Below are positions 10,501 through 18,113 of a stretch of DNA of 64,000 nt, piece after piece. Position 1 is the first letter of the stretch. Each line of letters starts with the position of its first letter. Source of the stretch: Aureispira sp050633105 (GTDB taxonomy: Bacteria > Bacteroidota > Bacteroidia > Chitinophagales > Saprospiraceae); assembly GCA_050633105.1 (NCBI GenBank), contig JBOEFW010000002.1:172124-236123 (forward strand). The letters run 5' to 3'. The notes beneath the pieces were generated by a model. That model did no database searches. It was not told the origin of the DNA and saw only the letters and a list, made by a program, of their open reading frames with translations. Both the position numbers and the translations under genes were made by a program.

Positions 10501-10807
10501 CAATTACTCCGATGCACACTTATTTCCTTATGTTTATAAGACGTTAGGAGTAGGGAAATTAATTGGAATGCCTGTCCCTGGAACAGGAACGGCTGTTTGG
10601 TGGGAACGCCTACCAGGAGGCTATGTGTTTGGAATTCCACAAGTGGGAATGGTTACCAATGATGGAAAATATATGGAAAACACCCAGTTGGAACCAGATA
10701 TCAAAGTTGCGAATGATCCTAAGTCTGTTACCAATGGACAGGATTTACAAATTGAAGCGGCGGTTAAGGAACTACAGCGTCAAATCAAAGAAGCATCAAA
10801 GAAATAA
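7535..10807 (+). CDS. Tricorn-protease-like S41 peptidase, secreted
   Basis: The product has 1090 residues, close to archaeal tricorn (about 1070). A signal peptide (first 22 residues, ending ATAQ) exports it. Residues ~25-340 form a beta-propeller of WD40/TolB-like blades (repeated S-P-D-G and S-x-x-G-K motifs), and ~345-690 form a second propeller. A lysine/glutamate-rich linker (about 565-605) interrupts it. The C-terminal half has a C1 helical domain, a PDZ domain and the S41 core. By comparison with tricorn, the catalytic residues are His774 (ELNASHTG), Ser992 (GNYSDAHLFPY) and Glu1053 (TQLEPDI); all three are present. The PDZ lies near LKIAEVMPQHP. Such enzymes degrade oligopeptides; here it is probably periplasmic. 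It is a single-gene unit, followed by a PhnA-like gene after 46 bases. Confidence 0.93.
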   Translation: MKLLRAIATIMTISWCLGQATAQENPLWMRYPAISPDGEQIVFSYKGDLYKVATKGGQAKLLTLHNAHDYQPVWSTDGKHIAFASNRYGNFDVYLMSAEGGAPTRLTYHSSDDYPMDFTRDNRSVIFTSLRTDAVTNRMFPSGRLPETYQISREGGRPQQYLTIPTSAAKFNKDGTLLAYHDTKGYEDEFRKHHQSSVTRDIWVYDVEGKNYTQISQFGGEDRNPIFTPNGKGLYYLSEESGTYNVHKVSYKNGKVGEQKQLTRLRNHPVRYLTSASDGLLCFSYDGEIYTYKEGQKPAKVAISILADDRYNDEKIVPIRLAQEMDVSSNGKELLFVNRGEVFVASIESGLTKRITNTPERERTASFSPDGRSILYASERNGSWNLYQSKLAREEEKYFFNATIIEEEVVLADNKETFQPSYSPTGKEVAFLSERTELQVIDLLSKKIRTVLSGKKNYSYSDGDQHYEWSPDGKWFLVSYLKNGQWISEVGLLKADGTEEPINLTRSGYSDGRPRWMMNGEMITWFSRRDGMKNQGSWGGQTDVYGMYLSQDAWDKMRLTKEEFQLLKEAEKDNKKKEKPTKDEKKKEDKATVEKKDSLKTLVFDLEGVFDRKRRLTLHSSALTGAVVSKDGEKLYYLAAFEKGFDLWETNLRTRETKILKKLGARGGGLILSKDGKQLFVANGGKILHIDLKTSKSKPIVLKGEMVLKEAEERAYLFEHAWRQVVKKFYREDLHDVRWDFYKKEYQKFLPHINNGYDFSEMLSELLGELNASHTGCRYYGGRMINGDQTASLGMFYDHSYQGTGLKIAEVMPQHPMLTKNSRIKAGVIIEKIDGQEITATTNYNKFLNRKVDKYTLLALYNPTSKERWEEKVKPISRRQEMNLRYEHWVENCRALTEKLSNGEVGYVHVRGMNNESYKTVYEEVLGLNGEKKAIIVDTRFNGGGWLHDDLATFLNGKVYLQVKPRGQDLAKEPMFKWYKPSAVVMGEGNYSDAHLFPYVYKTLGVGKLIGMPVPGTGTAVWWERLPGGYVFGIPQVGMVTNDGKYMENTQLEPDIKVANDPKSVTNGQDLQIEAAVKELQRQIKEASKK

Positions 10808-10810
10808 ATG

Positions 10811-10818
10811 TATCTTTG
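10811..10818 (+). promoter_or_regulatory. TAnnTTTG-type -7 box before the PhnA-like gene
   Basis: TATCTTTG matches the Bacteroidota -7 consensus and lies 35 bases before the ATG at 10854, directly after the stop of the tricorn gene. No good -33 TTG is seen, so this is a tentative call. Confidence 0.35.
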
Positions 10819-10853
10819 GACATTCTAAATAGATGTCTTGAAAAACAACCAAC

Positions 10854-11075
10854 ATGGATAACGAAATAGTAGTAAAAGATAGCAATGGCAATCCTCTAAA
10901 TGATGGAGATTCCGTCATGCCAATCAAAGATTTAAAGGTGAAAGGTGCTTCGCTTAACTTGAAGCGAGGAACGGTCATCAAGAACATTCGCCTTACAGGA
11001 GATGATGATGCGGTAGAGTGTCGTATTGGTAAGAAAACGATTGTATTGCGTACCGAATTCTTGAAAAAGAAATAA
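10854..11075 (+). CDS. PhnA-type (YjdM C-terminal domain) small protein
   Basis: The product has 73 residues. The sequence VKDSNGNPLNDGDSVMPIKD followed by LKVKGASLNLKRGTVIKNIR and ending LRTEFLKKK matches the PhnA/YjdM C-terminal beta-barrel domain (V-x-D-x-x-G-x-x-L-x-D-G-D, then L-K-V-K-G-S). E. coli YjdM also has an N-terminal zinc-ribbon domain; that part is absent, so this is a stand-alone C-terminal domain. Despite the old name it is not an established phosphonate-degrading enzyme; members may be small nucleic-acid or ligand-binding SH3-like proteins. It has its own candidate promoter box and a strong terminator hairpin downstream. Confidence 0.88.
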   Translation: MDNEIVVKDSNGNPLNDGDSVMPIKDLKVKGASLNLKRGTVIKNIRLTGDDDAVECRIGKKTIVLRTEFLKKK

Positions 11076-11194
11076 GGTCAAATGCATTGACTGTTTGTAG
11101 GATATTCTAATTCTACAAAAGAGGTACATTTTTAGTAAAAGCAGCGCTTCAATAGAGGTGTTGCTTTTGCTTCTTTAGGAGCAGTATGTATAAA

Positions 11195-11230
11195 AAATAG
11201 GAGCCACCTAATGCTAGGAGTCTCCTATTT
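11195..11230. terminator. Bidirectional hairpin between convergent genes
   Basis: AAATAGGAG (11195-11203) pairs perfectly with CTCCTATTT (11222-11230). An inner CCTA/TAGG pair shortens the loop, A-runs precede the stem and T-rich sequence follows. It lies between the convergent PhnA-like (+) and DUF898 (-) genes and can serve both. Confidence 0.7.
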
Positions 11231-11277
11231 AACTTTTATCCTTTGGTGCTAGTTTAGAACTAGAGAGCGAGTGTTGT

Positions 11278-12237
11278 TTAGCTTAATGCAGCATCAATCA
11301 CCCCACCTAATTCTTCTCCTAGAGCATCGTTATAAGCGCTTTCTGTATCTTCTAATTTCTCTGGGTTAAATTGACCACTGATAATAATATTACTGTATAT
11401 AAAACGCAAGTTGCGGACAAGAATCCAAGGAAAGGCAATTCCTAAAGTACAACTTAACAACAGCATATTAACAATAGTATGGCCAAATAAGGCCCCACCT
11501 GTTAGCTCAGAACTGAATTTAATATCTTGCTCTACATGTTTGGCAGAAATCCGCTCCATCGTGTAGTTGAAAATATCTTTACTGTACCAAAACAAGTAAA
11601 TTCCAAAGGTACAAATGGTCAATAAAATGCCTTTTAAATTCAACAATAAATATTCCATTCCATCACCATTGTAATCAAACTCTACATTGCCAAAACGAGT
11701 ATTACCAATAATGTACTTTCTAAGCGTTTGGGCATACCAAGCGCCATAAATACCAAGTGTAAGAAGGGTTAATAAATACCCTACTATAAATTTTTGGGTG
11801 AATTCCTTTAAATTTCCTCTATATCCCCAGTGAACATTGTTCCAAGAAGTACGAGAAGTTTGGTAACGCATAGAGCCATGTATCGCATAAGGTACCCCAA
11901 AAATAAAAAAGGCAAGCAATAGAATCATCCCTAGGAATGCTCCAACTTGACCAAGTAATGTTGTTAATAAAAAAACTAAGCCGTATACTAAGAGGAGCAG
12001 CCCTACCGCTTTGATGAATCCAATGAAGATTTCTTTTCCTGTGCCATGGAATACAAAAGGTTTACCTTCTAACTCTGTTTCACTATGGATGTATCGAGTT
12101 ATTTTTGTCTTTGCCCAAGGGTAATAAATCCCTAGTGTTATTGCAGTCAGTAAAAAGTTAACGATGAATAGGCCAAATAATTTTCCTCCATCTCCTTTAA
12201 AAGAAAGGGAAATGGGTCTCGGTTCGTCTAAGATCAT
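11278..12237 (-). CDS. DUF898 (YjgN-like) inner-membrane protein
   Basis: The product has 319 residues. It starts with SLSFKGDGGKLFGLFIVN and contains the repeated signature LTAITLGIYYPWAKTKITRY, LLTLGIYGAWYAQTLRKYI, ICTFGIYLFWYSKDIF and LSCTLGIAFPWILVRNLR. This T-L-G-I-Y-x-x-W repeat is diagnostic of DUF898/YjgN, whose members are multi-pass membrane proteins of unknown function. Four such units alternate with hydrophobic helices and soluble beta-strand stretches (FVFHGTGKEIF, NVEFDYNGDGMEY). E. coli YjgN is about 400 residues, so this one is somewhat short. It stands alone, with a ~490-base gene-poor stretch upstream. Confidence 0.88.
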   Translation of the reverse strand: MILDEPRPISLSFKGDGGKLFGLFIVNFLLTAITLGIYYPWAKTKITRYIHSETELEGKPFVFHGTGKEIFIGFIKAVGLLLLVYGLVFLLTTLLGQVGAFLGMILLLAFFIFGVPYAIHGSMRYQTSRTSWNNVHWGYRGNLKEFTQKFIVGYLLTLLTLGIYGAWYAQTLRKYIIGNTRFGNVEFDYNGDGMEYLLLNLKGILLTICTFGIYLFWYSKDIFNYTMERISAKHVEQDIKFSSELTGGALFGHTIVNMLLLSCTLGIAFPWILVRNLRFIYSNIIISGQFNPEKLEDTESAYNDALGEELGGVIDAALS

Positions 12238-12729
12238 AATTTTAATGGTTTATAGTGTAATGAATTTTTGAGTTGTTTTCAATCTATTCTTTCTATAGTT
12301 TTTTAAATCTCTACAGGAAATAATGCGATGAAAATTAACTGTTTAAGAACCCAATAAAGTTTCCTTTAGGAATGGAGTGTTTTTGGTCCTTATTCTGGAA
12401 GAGCCTCAAAACTAAGTTTTTATCATTAAAAAATCAAACAAAAATCACTTTAAAAGTGATAAAATTGAATTTTTTCGCAAAATAGTGATAAATGATTCCT
12501 TTAACATTTTATTTTTCTCGGAATGGAAATGGATATAGGGAAAGAAAAAACTAAGAAGAGAACACACGAATAATAGAGCACAATTGTCTAATGAATACAA
12601 GACATATAATGTACCTTTGGAAGGCATTTATTGATGCCCTCCAAAATAACCACTAAGAAGCAAAGCATCGTAACCAACATAGTCTTACAATAATATCTAA
12701 TAGAGGTTCTTATCCTCTAAAACGAAGTA
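12238..12729. other. Intergenic region with palindrome and possible promoter
   Basis: This is an AT-rich spacer between divergent genes (DUF898 leftwards, AlkD-like rightwards). It holds a perfect 17-base palindrome at 12444-12460 and a TACCTTTG box at 12612-12619 that could serve the AlkD-like gene. A 60-codon reverse-strand frame at 12445-12627 is AT-rich and low complexity; I do not accept it as a gene. Confidence 0.5.
12444..12460. repeat. Perfect palindrome ATCACTTT-A-AAAGTGAT
   Basis: Eight-base arms are separated by a single A, flanked by A-runs on the left and an AAAATTGAATTTTTT stretch on the right. It is about 200 bases upstream of the DUF898 start and 270 before the AlkD-like start. 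It could be an operator or a weak rho-independent terminator; nothing in the sequence decides between these. Confidence 0.5.
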
Positions 12730-13434
12730 ATGGAAGCAACAGCAACAGCAGTTTTAGCGCACTTACACACCTTATCTAATCCAGAAAAAGCGGCTTACAA
12801 GGCCCAAAAGTTTGGTGTGCACGCTCAACAAACGCTAGGTATTTATCAAGCAGACTTAAAAGCTTTGGCGAAAGAACTGCCAAAGAATAAGACACTTGCG
12901 TTGGATTTATACAAGAGTGGTATTTATGAAGCGCGAATTTTGTGTGCCAAGATATTTCCCTTGAAAGAGTTAGATGGGGAGCAAATGGAAGTTTGGATTA
13001 AGGATTTTGAGAATTGGGAGATCTGTGATACCTTTTGTATGGGGTTGTTTGCTAAAGGCCCATTAGCTGCCTCTAAAATCTATGCTTGGGCGAATAAAGA
13101 ACGAGAGTATGAACGACGTGCTAGTTTTGCCACTTTGGCTGCGTATTGTATGGCTGCTAAGAAAGTAGAGAATGCTTCCTTTAGACCCTTTTTTTCCTTG
13201 ATAGAGGCTGCGGCAGACGATGAACGGCTCTATGTAAAAAAGGCAGTAAATTGGGCTTTGAGAAACATTGGAAAACGGAATATAGATCTCCATCAAGAAG
13301 CCCAAGCCTGTGCAGAACGCCTCTTATTACGTCCCGAAAAAAGTGCTCAATGGATTGGCAAAGATGCCCTTAAACAATGGAGTAAACCAGGGTATAAATA
13401 CGCAGATTATCCTAGAGCTATTTATAGAAAATAG
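12730..13434 (+). CDS. AlkD-like DNA alkylation repair glycosylase
   Basis: The product has 234 residues, the usual length. The all-helical HEAT-like repeat composition and the motifs DFENWEICDTFCM (carrying the catalytic-site Trp and Asp of AlkD) and VKKAVNWALRNIGKRN identify the DNA alkylation repair family (PF08713). AlkD removes 3- and 7-alkylated purines without flipping the base. The WxxxD arrangement in NWEICD corresponds to the essential pair; the later Arg is in WALRNIGK. It acts on cytoplasmic DNA. The gene is convergent with the acyl-CoA ligase, with only 29 bases between the stops. Confidence 0.9.
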   Translation: MEATATAVLAHLHTLSNPEKAAYKAQKFGVHAQQTLGIYQADLKALAKELPKNKTLALDLYKSGIYEARILCAKIFPLKELDGEQMEVWIKDFENWEICDTFCMGLFAKGPLAASKIYAWANKEREYERRASFATLAAYCMAAKKVENASFRPFFSLIEAAADDERLYVKKAVNWALRNIGKRNIDLHQEAQACAERLLLRPEKSAQWIGKDALKQWSKPGYKYADYPRAIYRK

Positions 13435-13463
13435 GCGCATTCATAAAAACAGGATTGGAAGAT

Positions 13464-14999
13464 TTAAGGGTCTTTTGTTAGGGCCTTTTTGTCAATTTTT
13501 CCGACAGGGGTATAGGGTAATTGTTCTAATAAATACCACTGTTTGGGCTGTTGTTCTTTGCTGGCCTTTTGTTGGAACCATGTGCGTAATTCTTTAAGGG
13601 AAGCATTGGTGGTTGTGGATAAGACAAGATAAGCGGCTAGTCGCTCCCCAAATTCTTCATCAGGAATACCAATAACGGCAGCTTGTTGAATGGCAGGATG
13701 TGTTTCTAAGAGTTGTTGTACCACCAAAGGATAAACATTAAGACCACCAGAAACAATGCGATCACTCTGGCGTCCTTGCAAAAAGTAATAACCTTCTTCA
13801 TTTTGGCTTGCCCAATCATCAGTATTTACCCAAGCATCTTCAGCTTGTTTAGCTCGCCAAGCAGTTTGCACCTGCAATTGTCCAATTGTTCCAGTGGGGA
13901 CTACTTGCCCCGCTTCATCGGTCAAACGCAATTTTGCCCCCTTAATGGCCTTTCCAATGGTAGAAGGATATTTTTTTAGATCGTCCCCATTAGCTAAAAC
14001 ACAAAAGCCAGCTTCTGAAGTACCGTATAAATTAGCGAGTTGAATGTTGCCTTTCCCTTGCACTTGTTCCACTAAAATAGGGGATAAGGGGGCACCACCA
14101 CTTAGAATAAGGCGTGTATAGATCAGCTCCAATTTATTGCTATCAATAAGGCGTCTTAGAATGGTTGGAACGGTGACCCAAACTTGTATTTTTTGTTGTA
14201 ATAATAAACGAACAATGGTGTTTTTATCAAACTTGGGAACAAGGGTAATGGTCGCGCCCAAGGCCACTGAGGTTAATAAAGCGGCAAGGCCAAAACCGTG
14301 ATAGAGCGGCGTAGCAATATACGTGCTGTTGTATTCTTGTAGTTTTAATTGACGCAACAAGGCAAAGAATGGAGCTAGAAATTGCCGTAGGGCAGGGCGA
14401 CGACTACTGCTTTGAGGGATACCCGTCGTACCTCCTGACAAGGTAACCAATTGACCAGCGGCTACTCTTGGTAACTTAAAATTAGAAGGCAAAGGCCGTT
14501 CTAGTAAGGCTTGTACATTGGGTAAGGTTAAGTGCTCAAAGAGCCAACGCTGTCCGTCAAAACCTGCTTGATAAACAATTTCCCAGTCTTTTAAATCATA
14601 GACTAAGCCCTGTAATTTTTTCTGTTTTAGAAGAACTTTGAACGGTTCTAAAGGAAGGCCTGTTGGTAGTAAAAAACAAGAAGCGCCCAAGGCTGATAAG
14701 GCAAACAAACTCACCACAAAATGACGGTGATTACGTCCCATAAGACCAATGTTTTGATCAGGGCCTAAACCTTGTAGCTGCCATTGTGCCGCTAATTGTA
14801 AACTTTGTTGGTACAGCTCGGTATAAGTTGTCGTTTGGTTTGCCTCTGCTATTGCGATGCGTTCTCCCTGTGTTTTGGCGGCTACTTCTAAGAGCACCAT
14901 TAGATTACTTCCTTGGCGTAGGAGGGCACGAGAAAAGCGAAAAAGACCAGCAGGCGTTGCTAAATTAGCTTGGTATAAGGCTTTTATTGGAAGGGCCAT
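13464..14999 (-). CDS. AMP-forming acyl-CoA synthetase/ligase
   Basis: The product has 511 residues and belongs to the ANL adenylating superfamily. Visible motifs are LSGGTTGIPQSSSRR (ATP-binding P-loop), NLYGTSEAG (A5), VNTDDWA (A7), GRQSDRIVSGGLNVYP (A8 hinge) and PYTPVGKIDKK with the catalytic C-terminal Lys. It activates a carboxylate, probably a fatty or aromatic acid, to an acyl-AMP and then a thioester. Odd point: the usual P-loop Lys of TSGTTGxPKG is replaced by Gln, and the loop ends in SSSRR, so kinetics or specificity may differ. It sits in a same-strand run with the SDR and the kinase upstream, which hints at a lipid or secondary-metabolite step. Confidence 0.9.
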   Translation of the reverse strand: MALPIKALYQANLATPAGLFRFSRALLRQGSNLMVLLEVAAKTQGERIAIAEANQTTTYTELYQQSLQLAAQWQLQGLGPDQNIGLMGRNHRHFVVSLFALSALGASCFLLPTGLPLEPFKVLLKQKKLQGLVYDLKDWEIVYQAGFDGQRWLFEHLTLPNVQALLERPLPSNFKLPRVAAGQLVTLSGGTTGIPQSSSRRPALRQFLAPFFALLRQLKLQEYNSTYIATPLYHGFGLAALLTSVALGATITLVPKFDKNTIVRLLLQQKIQVWVTVPTILRRLIDSNKLELIYTRLILSGGAPLSPILVEQVQGKGNIQLANLYGTSEAGFCVLANGDDLKKYPSTIGKAIKGAKLRLTDEAGQVVPTGTIGQLQVQTAWRAKQAEDAWVNTDDWASQNEEGYYFLQGRQSDRIVSGGLNVYPLVVQQLLETHPAIQQAAVIGIPDEEFGERLAAYLVLSTTTNASLKELRTWFQQKASKEQQPKQWYLLEQLPYTPVGKIDKKALTKDP

Positions 15000-15080
15000 A
15001 GTTGTCTATTAACATAAAAAATACCTAACAAGATACATAAAAGTTGAGGATGTTGGTCGATTTGGATAAAATTTAAGCAC

Positions 15081-15941
15081 TTATTTGGAGGAACGTTTTT
15101 TGGTTTTGTACTGAATCCATTGTGTGCAGCCCCATTCCCAAGGCACCCTAAAAAAGGCCGTCCCCAATTGTGCAAAATTAGCCCACCAGGGTTTAAATTG
15201 TGCTTTGCGTGATAGTACTACTTGTCCAATGATTTGGGCTGCTTGTTCGGGGGGTAGCGCGGGGACTTTTTGATAAGCTTTAGTTGGGGCAATCATGCGT
15301 GTTCTGACCAAGGGGAAATAGATACTGCTGCATTGTACACCACAAGCGCGTAGTTCTGGGGCAACACATCTTAACCATTGATCAAAAGCGGTTTTAGAGG
15401 CTTGATACGCTGACCAATAAGGTGCAGGGAGCAGTAAAACATTAACAGCAGAGATATTAATTAGATGTCCACCATTGTTTTCTAAGCCTTCTAACAAGGG
15501 TAATAAAAGCCGAACAGGCCCTAAGTAATTTACTGCCATTGTTCGCTCAAAATCGTGGTAGCGCTCCTTAGCTTGATGGATGGAACGCAAAATAGAATGG
15601 CCAGCATTACTAATAATAATATCTAAGCCTTGATCCAGTTGTTGCAGTTGTTGTAGGAGTTGATCTACTTGTTCAGGAATGGTTAAGTCGGTGGAGTAAT
15701 AATCAACTTGGGCGCCTTTGGCTAGGAGTTTTTTTTGTAAGGCTTGTAATGGGGCCTCACTGCGTGCTACTAATATAAGATGGACTTGAGGCGCCGCTAA
15801 TAAAACAGCGGTTTGAGCACCAATACCATAACTAGCTCCTGTAAGAAGAATTGTCTTGTGGGCTACTTTTTTGTGGAGGGCAGCAGAGGAGAGGCGTTTA
15901 GGAGGAAAGAGGAACCATTCTAAGAGACGAGCCATAAACAT
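15081..15941 (-). CDS. Short-chain dehydrogenase/reductase
   Basis: The product has 286 residues and shows classical SDR motifs: the cofactor-binding LTGASYGIGAQTA (T-G-x-x-x-G-I-G), the NAGHS motif and the catalytic SAYQASKTAFDQW (Y-x-x-x-K) preceded by an active-site Ser in LINISAVN. It probably acts on lipid-like or acyl substrates, as suggested by the linked acyl-CoA ligase 81 bases downstream. A second ATG six bases downstream (15935) is equally possible as a start. The N-terminal 20 residues before the Rossmann fold are hydrophobic and basic, which may give a membrane anchor. The gene begins only 3 bases after the stop of the kinase at 15945, so the three genes are likely co-transcribed. 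Confidence 0.9.
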   Translation of the reverse strand: MFMARLLEWFLFPPKRLSSAALHKKVAHKTILLTGASYGIGAQTAVLLAAPQVHLILVARSEAPLQALQKKLLAKGAQVDYYSTDLTIPEQVDQLLQQLQQLDQGLDIIISNAGHSILRSIHQAKERYHDFERTMAVNYLGPVRLLLPLLEGLENNGGHLINISAVNVLLLPAPYWSAYQASKTAFDQWLRCVAPELRACGVQCSSIYFPLVRTRMIAPTKAYQKVPALPPEQAAQIIGQVVLSRKAQFKPWWANFAQLGTAFFRVPWEWGCTQWIQYKTKKRSSK

Positions 15942-15944
15942 AAA

Positions 15945-17621
15945 TTAGTCCACTGCATGGAAATCAATTTGATAATGGCAACCAGCTTGATCTTTTACAT
16001 TTTTGATGGAGCCCTGTAGTTGACGGATTAGCTTTTGGGTGATGGAGAGGCCTAAACTGGACTGTCGTAAGATGTCTTGTGCTGGATTGAATCCGATACC
16101 ATTATCCCCTATAGACAGTTGGTAATGGTTTTGTTCCAATGTTTTGATATGAACATAGACTTTTCCTGTAGCTTGGTTCTTTAACCCATGTAAAAGAGCA
16201 TTACTTAGCAATTCATTGAGCAATAAACCCAATGGAATAGCAGTATCTAAGCCAAGTGGAATGTCGGGAATGTCTAAAGAGAATGTAATCTCTTGTTCTG
16301 GTGCTTTAAGTGTAGTGTATAGCGATTGTGTGAGGTCTTTGATATAGGCAGGAAGCGAAATCTTGGAGACATCTTCCGATTGATAAAGCATTTCATGTAC
16401 CAATGCCATTGCATTAATACGGTTTTGGCTGCTCTGGAATAAACTAGTGGGATCTTCTTGCAGTTTGCTGGTATCCGTAGCTTGTAAATGCAGTAGGCTG
16501 GTAATCACCTGCATATTGTTCTTGACACGATGATGGACTTCTTTTAAAAGGGCCTCTCGCTCTTTATTCTGTTGGTTGATCTTAGTGAGTTGATCTTTTA
16601 GTTTCGCATTTTTTTTACGGCGAATGCGGAGTAATAAAGAGCCAAAGATTACCAAAGTGATGGAGGCAATAAGGGAACCAGAGAGTAAGATGAATTTAAA
16701 GGTATTGTTCTCTTGGAGAATGAGGGCCGTTTCTTTTAATTTTTGATTTTGTGATTGCGCGAGTACTGTTTGATGCTTGATTTGTAAATCACTAACTAAT
16801 TTTAGTTGCTTTTTACGCGATATTTTTTGCCTTAAGGTTTCTACTTTTCTTAAGTGTTGGAAAGCTTCTTTATAGAGACCTTTTTCTTCTAATAAGGTTA
16901 CTCTAGAGAGATGAGATAATAATTTATATTGATTGATGTTGCACGAGTCACTAAGGTAGAACGCTAGATCAATGTAAGCTTCTGCTTGTTTGAATTCTTT
17001 CTTTAAAACATGTAAGTCAGCTATTTTTAGATAACAAAGTGGAAGCTCACAAATGTTATCGGTTGTCTGGTAAGATTGGATAGCAGAATGATAGTATTCT
17101 AAGGCTTTTTTTGACTCTCCATCAATTCGATGGGTGTAGCCCAAAATTAAATGATTGACAGCATGACCGTTACTTTTGAGTGCATTGCTTGGATGAAAAC
17201 TAATGGATTTTAACGCGTTCTGTTTGGCTTCCTTATAGTCCAAGGAATTGAAATAGCATTCTGCTATATTTCCATACAATAAAGACTTATAAAGAAGTTG
17301 CTTTTCCTCTTCTAAATTTATCAGTAGTTCGTTGGCTGAGGTTAGCATAGAAATCGCCAGATGAGGGTTGCCTGCCGATTTAGTAATGTCTGCTTGTAGG
17401 AAATAACCATAAAATTGCTCTTCTAAGGAAAGCGATTTATCTTCTAAATAAACGGTTACAGCTTCTTGTGCCCTGACAAAATCCGTTTTATAAACTAACG
17501 TATTGGTGTTGGCAATAAGCTGTTGGGTCTTAGGTGTAAAATACTGTTCTGCTTGTATGGAACAAACAAAAAAAAATAAGAAAAATAAGAAAAATATTTT
17601 TTTTAACAGACCAAACCCCAT
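15945..17621 (-). CDS. TPR-containing sensor histidine kinase (HisKA_2 family)
   Basis: The product has 558 residues. A hydrophobic N-terminus (LLKKIFFLFFLFFFVCSIQA) acts as signal peptide. Periplasmic TPR repeats run from about residue 35 to 270, then a coiled coil, a membrane helix near residues 308-328 (FKILLSGSLIASITLVIFGS) and a cytoplasmic kinase with LLKEVHHRVKNNMQVITSLL and a HATPase domain (LLLNELLSNALLHG; IGDNGIGFNP). All catalytic elements look intact. It matches the kinase at 1698-3572 in domain order. It lies 3 bases upstream of the SDR gene on the same strand, which could mean that the SDR and ligase products modulate its signal, but this is only an inference. A TATTTTTG box lies about 110 bases upstream. 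Confidence 0.92.
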   Translation of the reverse strand: MGFGLLKKIFFLFFLFFFVCSIQAEQYFTPKTQQLIANTNTLVYKTDFVRAQEAVTVYLEDKSLSLEEQFYGYFLQADITKSAGNPHLAISMLTSANELLINLEEEKQLLYKSLLYGNIAECYFNSLDYKEAKQNALKSISFHPSNALKSNGHAVNHLILGYTHRIDGESKKALEYYHSAIQSYQTTDNICELPLCYLKIADLHVLKKEFKQAEAYIDLAFYLSDSCNINQYKLLSHLSRVTLLEEKGLYKEAFQHLRKVETLRQKISRKKQLKLVSDLQIKHQTVLAQSQNQKLKETALILQENNTFKFILLSGSLIASITLVIFGSLLLRIRRKKNAKLKDQLTKINQQNKEREALLKEVHHRVKNNMQVITSLLHLQATDTSKLQEDPTSLFQSSQNRINAMALVHEMLYQSEDVSKISLPAYIKDLTQSLYTTLKAPEQEITFSLDIPDIPLGLDTAIPLGLLLNELLSNALLHGLKNQATGKVYVHIKTLEQNHYQLSIGDNGIGFNPAQDILRQSSLGLSITQKLIRQLQGSIKNVKDQAGCHYQIDFHAVD

Positions 17622-17730
17622 AAGCTAATTAGAATTCTTAGCAGAATTGTATGTTATGATGCAGTAAGGTTTTTGTGATTAGGGGTGAAATTTTATGAAT
17701 GTTTAACTCATAAGGGAAGATACTAAAGTA

Positions 17731-17738
17731 CAAAAATA
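17731..17738 (-). promoter_or_regulatory. TAnnTTTG-type -7 box before the second TPR kinase
   Basis: The reverse strand reads TATTTTTG, fitting TAnnTTTG, about 110 bases upstream of the kinase start. No clear -33 TTG. Tentative. Confidence 0.25.
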
Positions 17739-17992
17739 TTAGTAATAATGAAAAAAAAAAGCTGAATTTTTTTGGGGTTTGTACTTGGCTTTTATATAGA
17801 TAGAGTGTAGCAGGGAATGAATTCTTTTAATGGGTTATAAGGCTCTAATGCTGTTTATACCTTGTTGAATTCATCCAATAAACAAACAAAGAATCAACCC
17901 GTAAATAATGGAATAAATGGACAGGAACTATTGCTTAGGAACAAGGGGAGGGCTTTATTTTAAAAGAGAAGAACTCTGTGATAGCATCGAAA

Positions 17993-18036
17993 AAATAAGG
18001 GCGTATAAGTTATGGACTAACTCTACGCCCTTATTT
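17993..18036 (-). terminator. Strong 13-bp hairpin ending the HNH gene
   Basis: AAATAAGGGCGTA (17993-18005) pairs perfectly with TACGCCCTTATTT (18024-18036); an inner AGTTA/TAACT pair extends the stem. On the reverse strand a U-run follows the stem. It sits about 80 bases after the stop of the HNH gene. Confidence 0.8.
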
Positions 18037-18113
18037 CGAGGGTTACTTTTTAGTATTTTCTGCCTTTGGTATTTTATCTAGATTATAACTTCCAAGCATT
18101 TCTTAAAAGGTGC

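Larger units (their letters stand above)
17622..18113. other. Intergenic region: promoter area and terminator
   Basis: This 492-base spacer separates the kinase start (17621) from the HNH gene end (18114). It contains a strong hairpin at 17993-18036 and a TAnnTTTG-like box at 17731-17738 on the reverse strand. I see no coding signal in the remaining AT-rich sequence. Confidence 0.6.

Noticed and set aside
12445..12627. 60-codon reverse-strand open frame
   Set aside because: Low-complexity, AT-rich, overlaps a palindrome, no family signature and no neighbouring operon; most likely chance.
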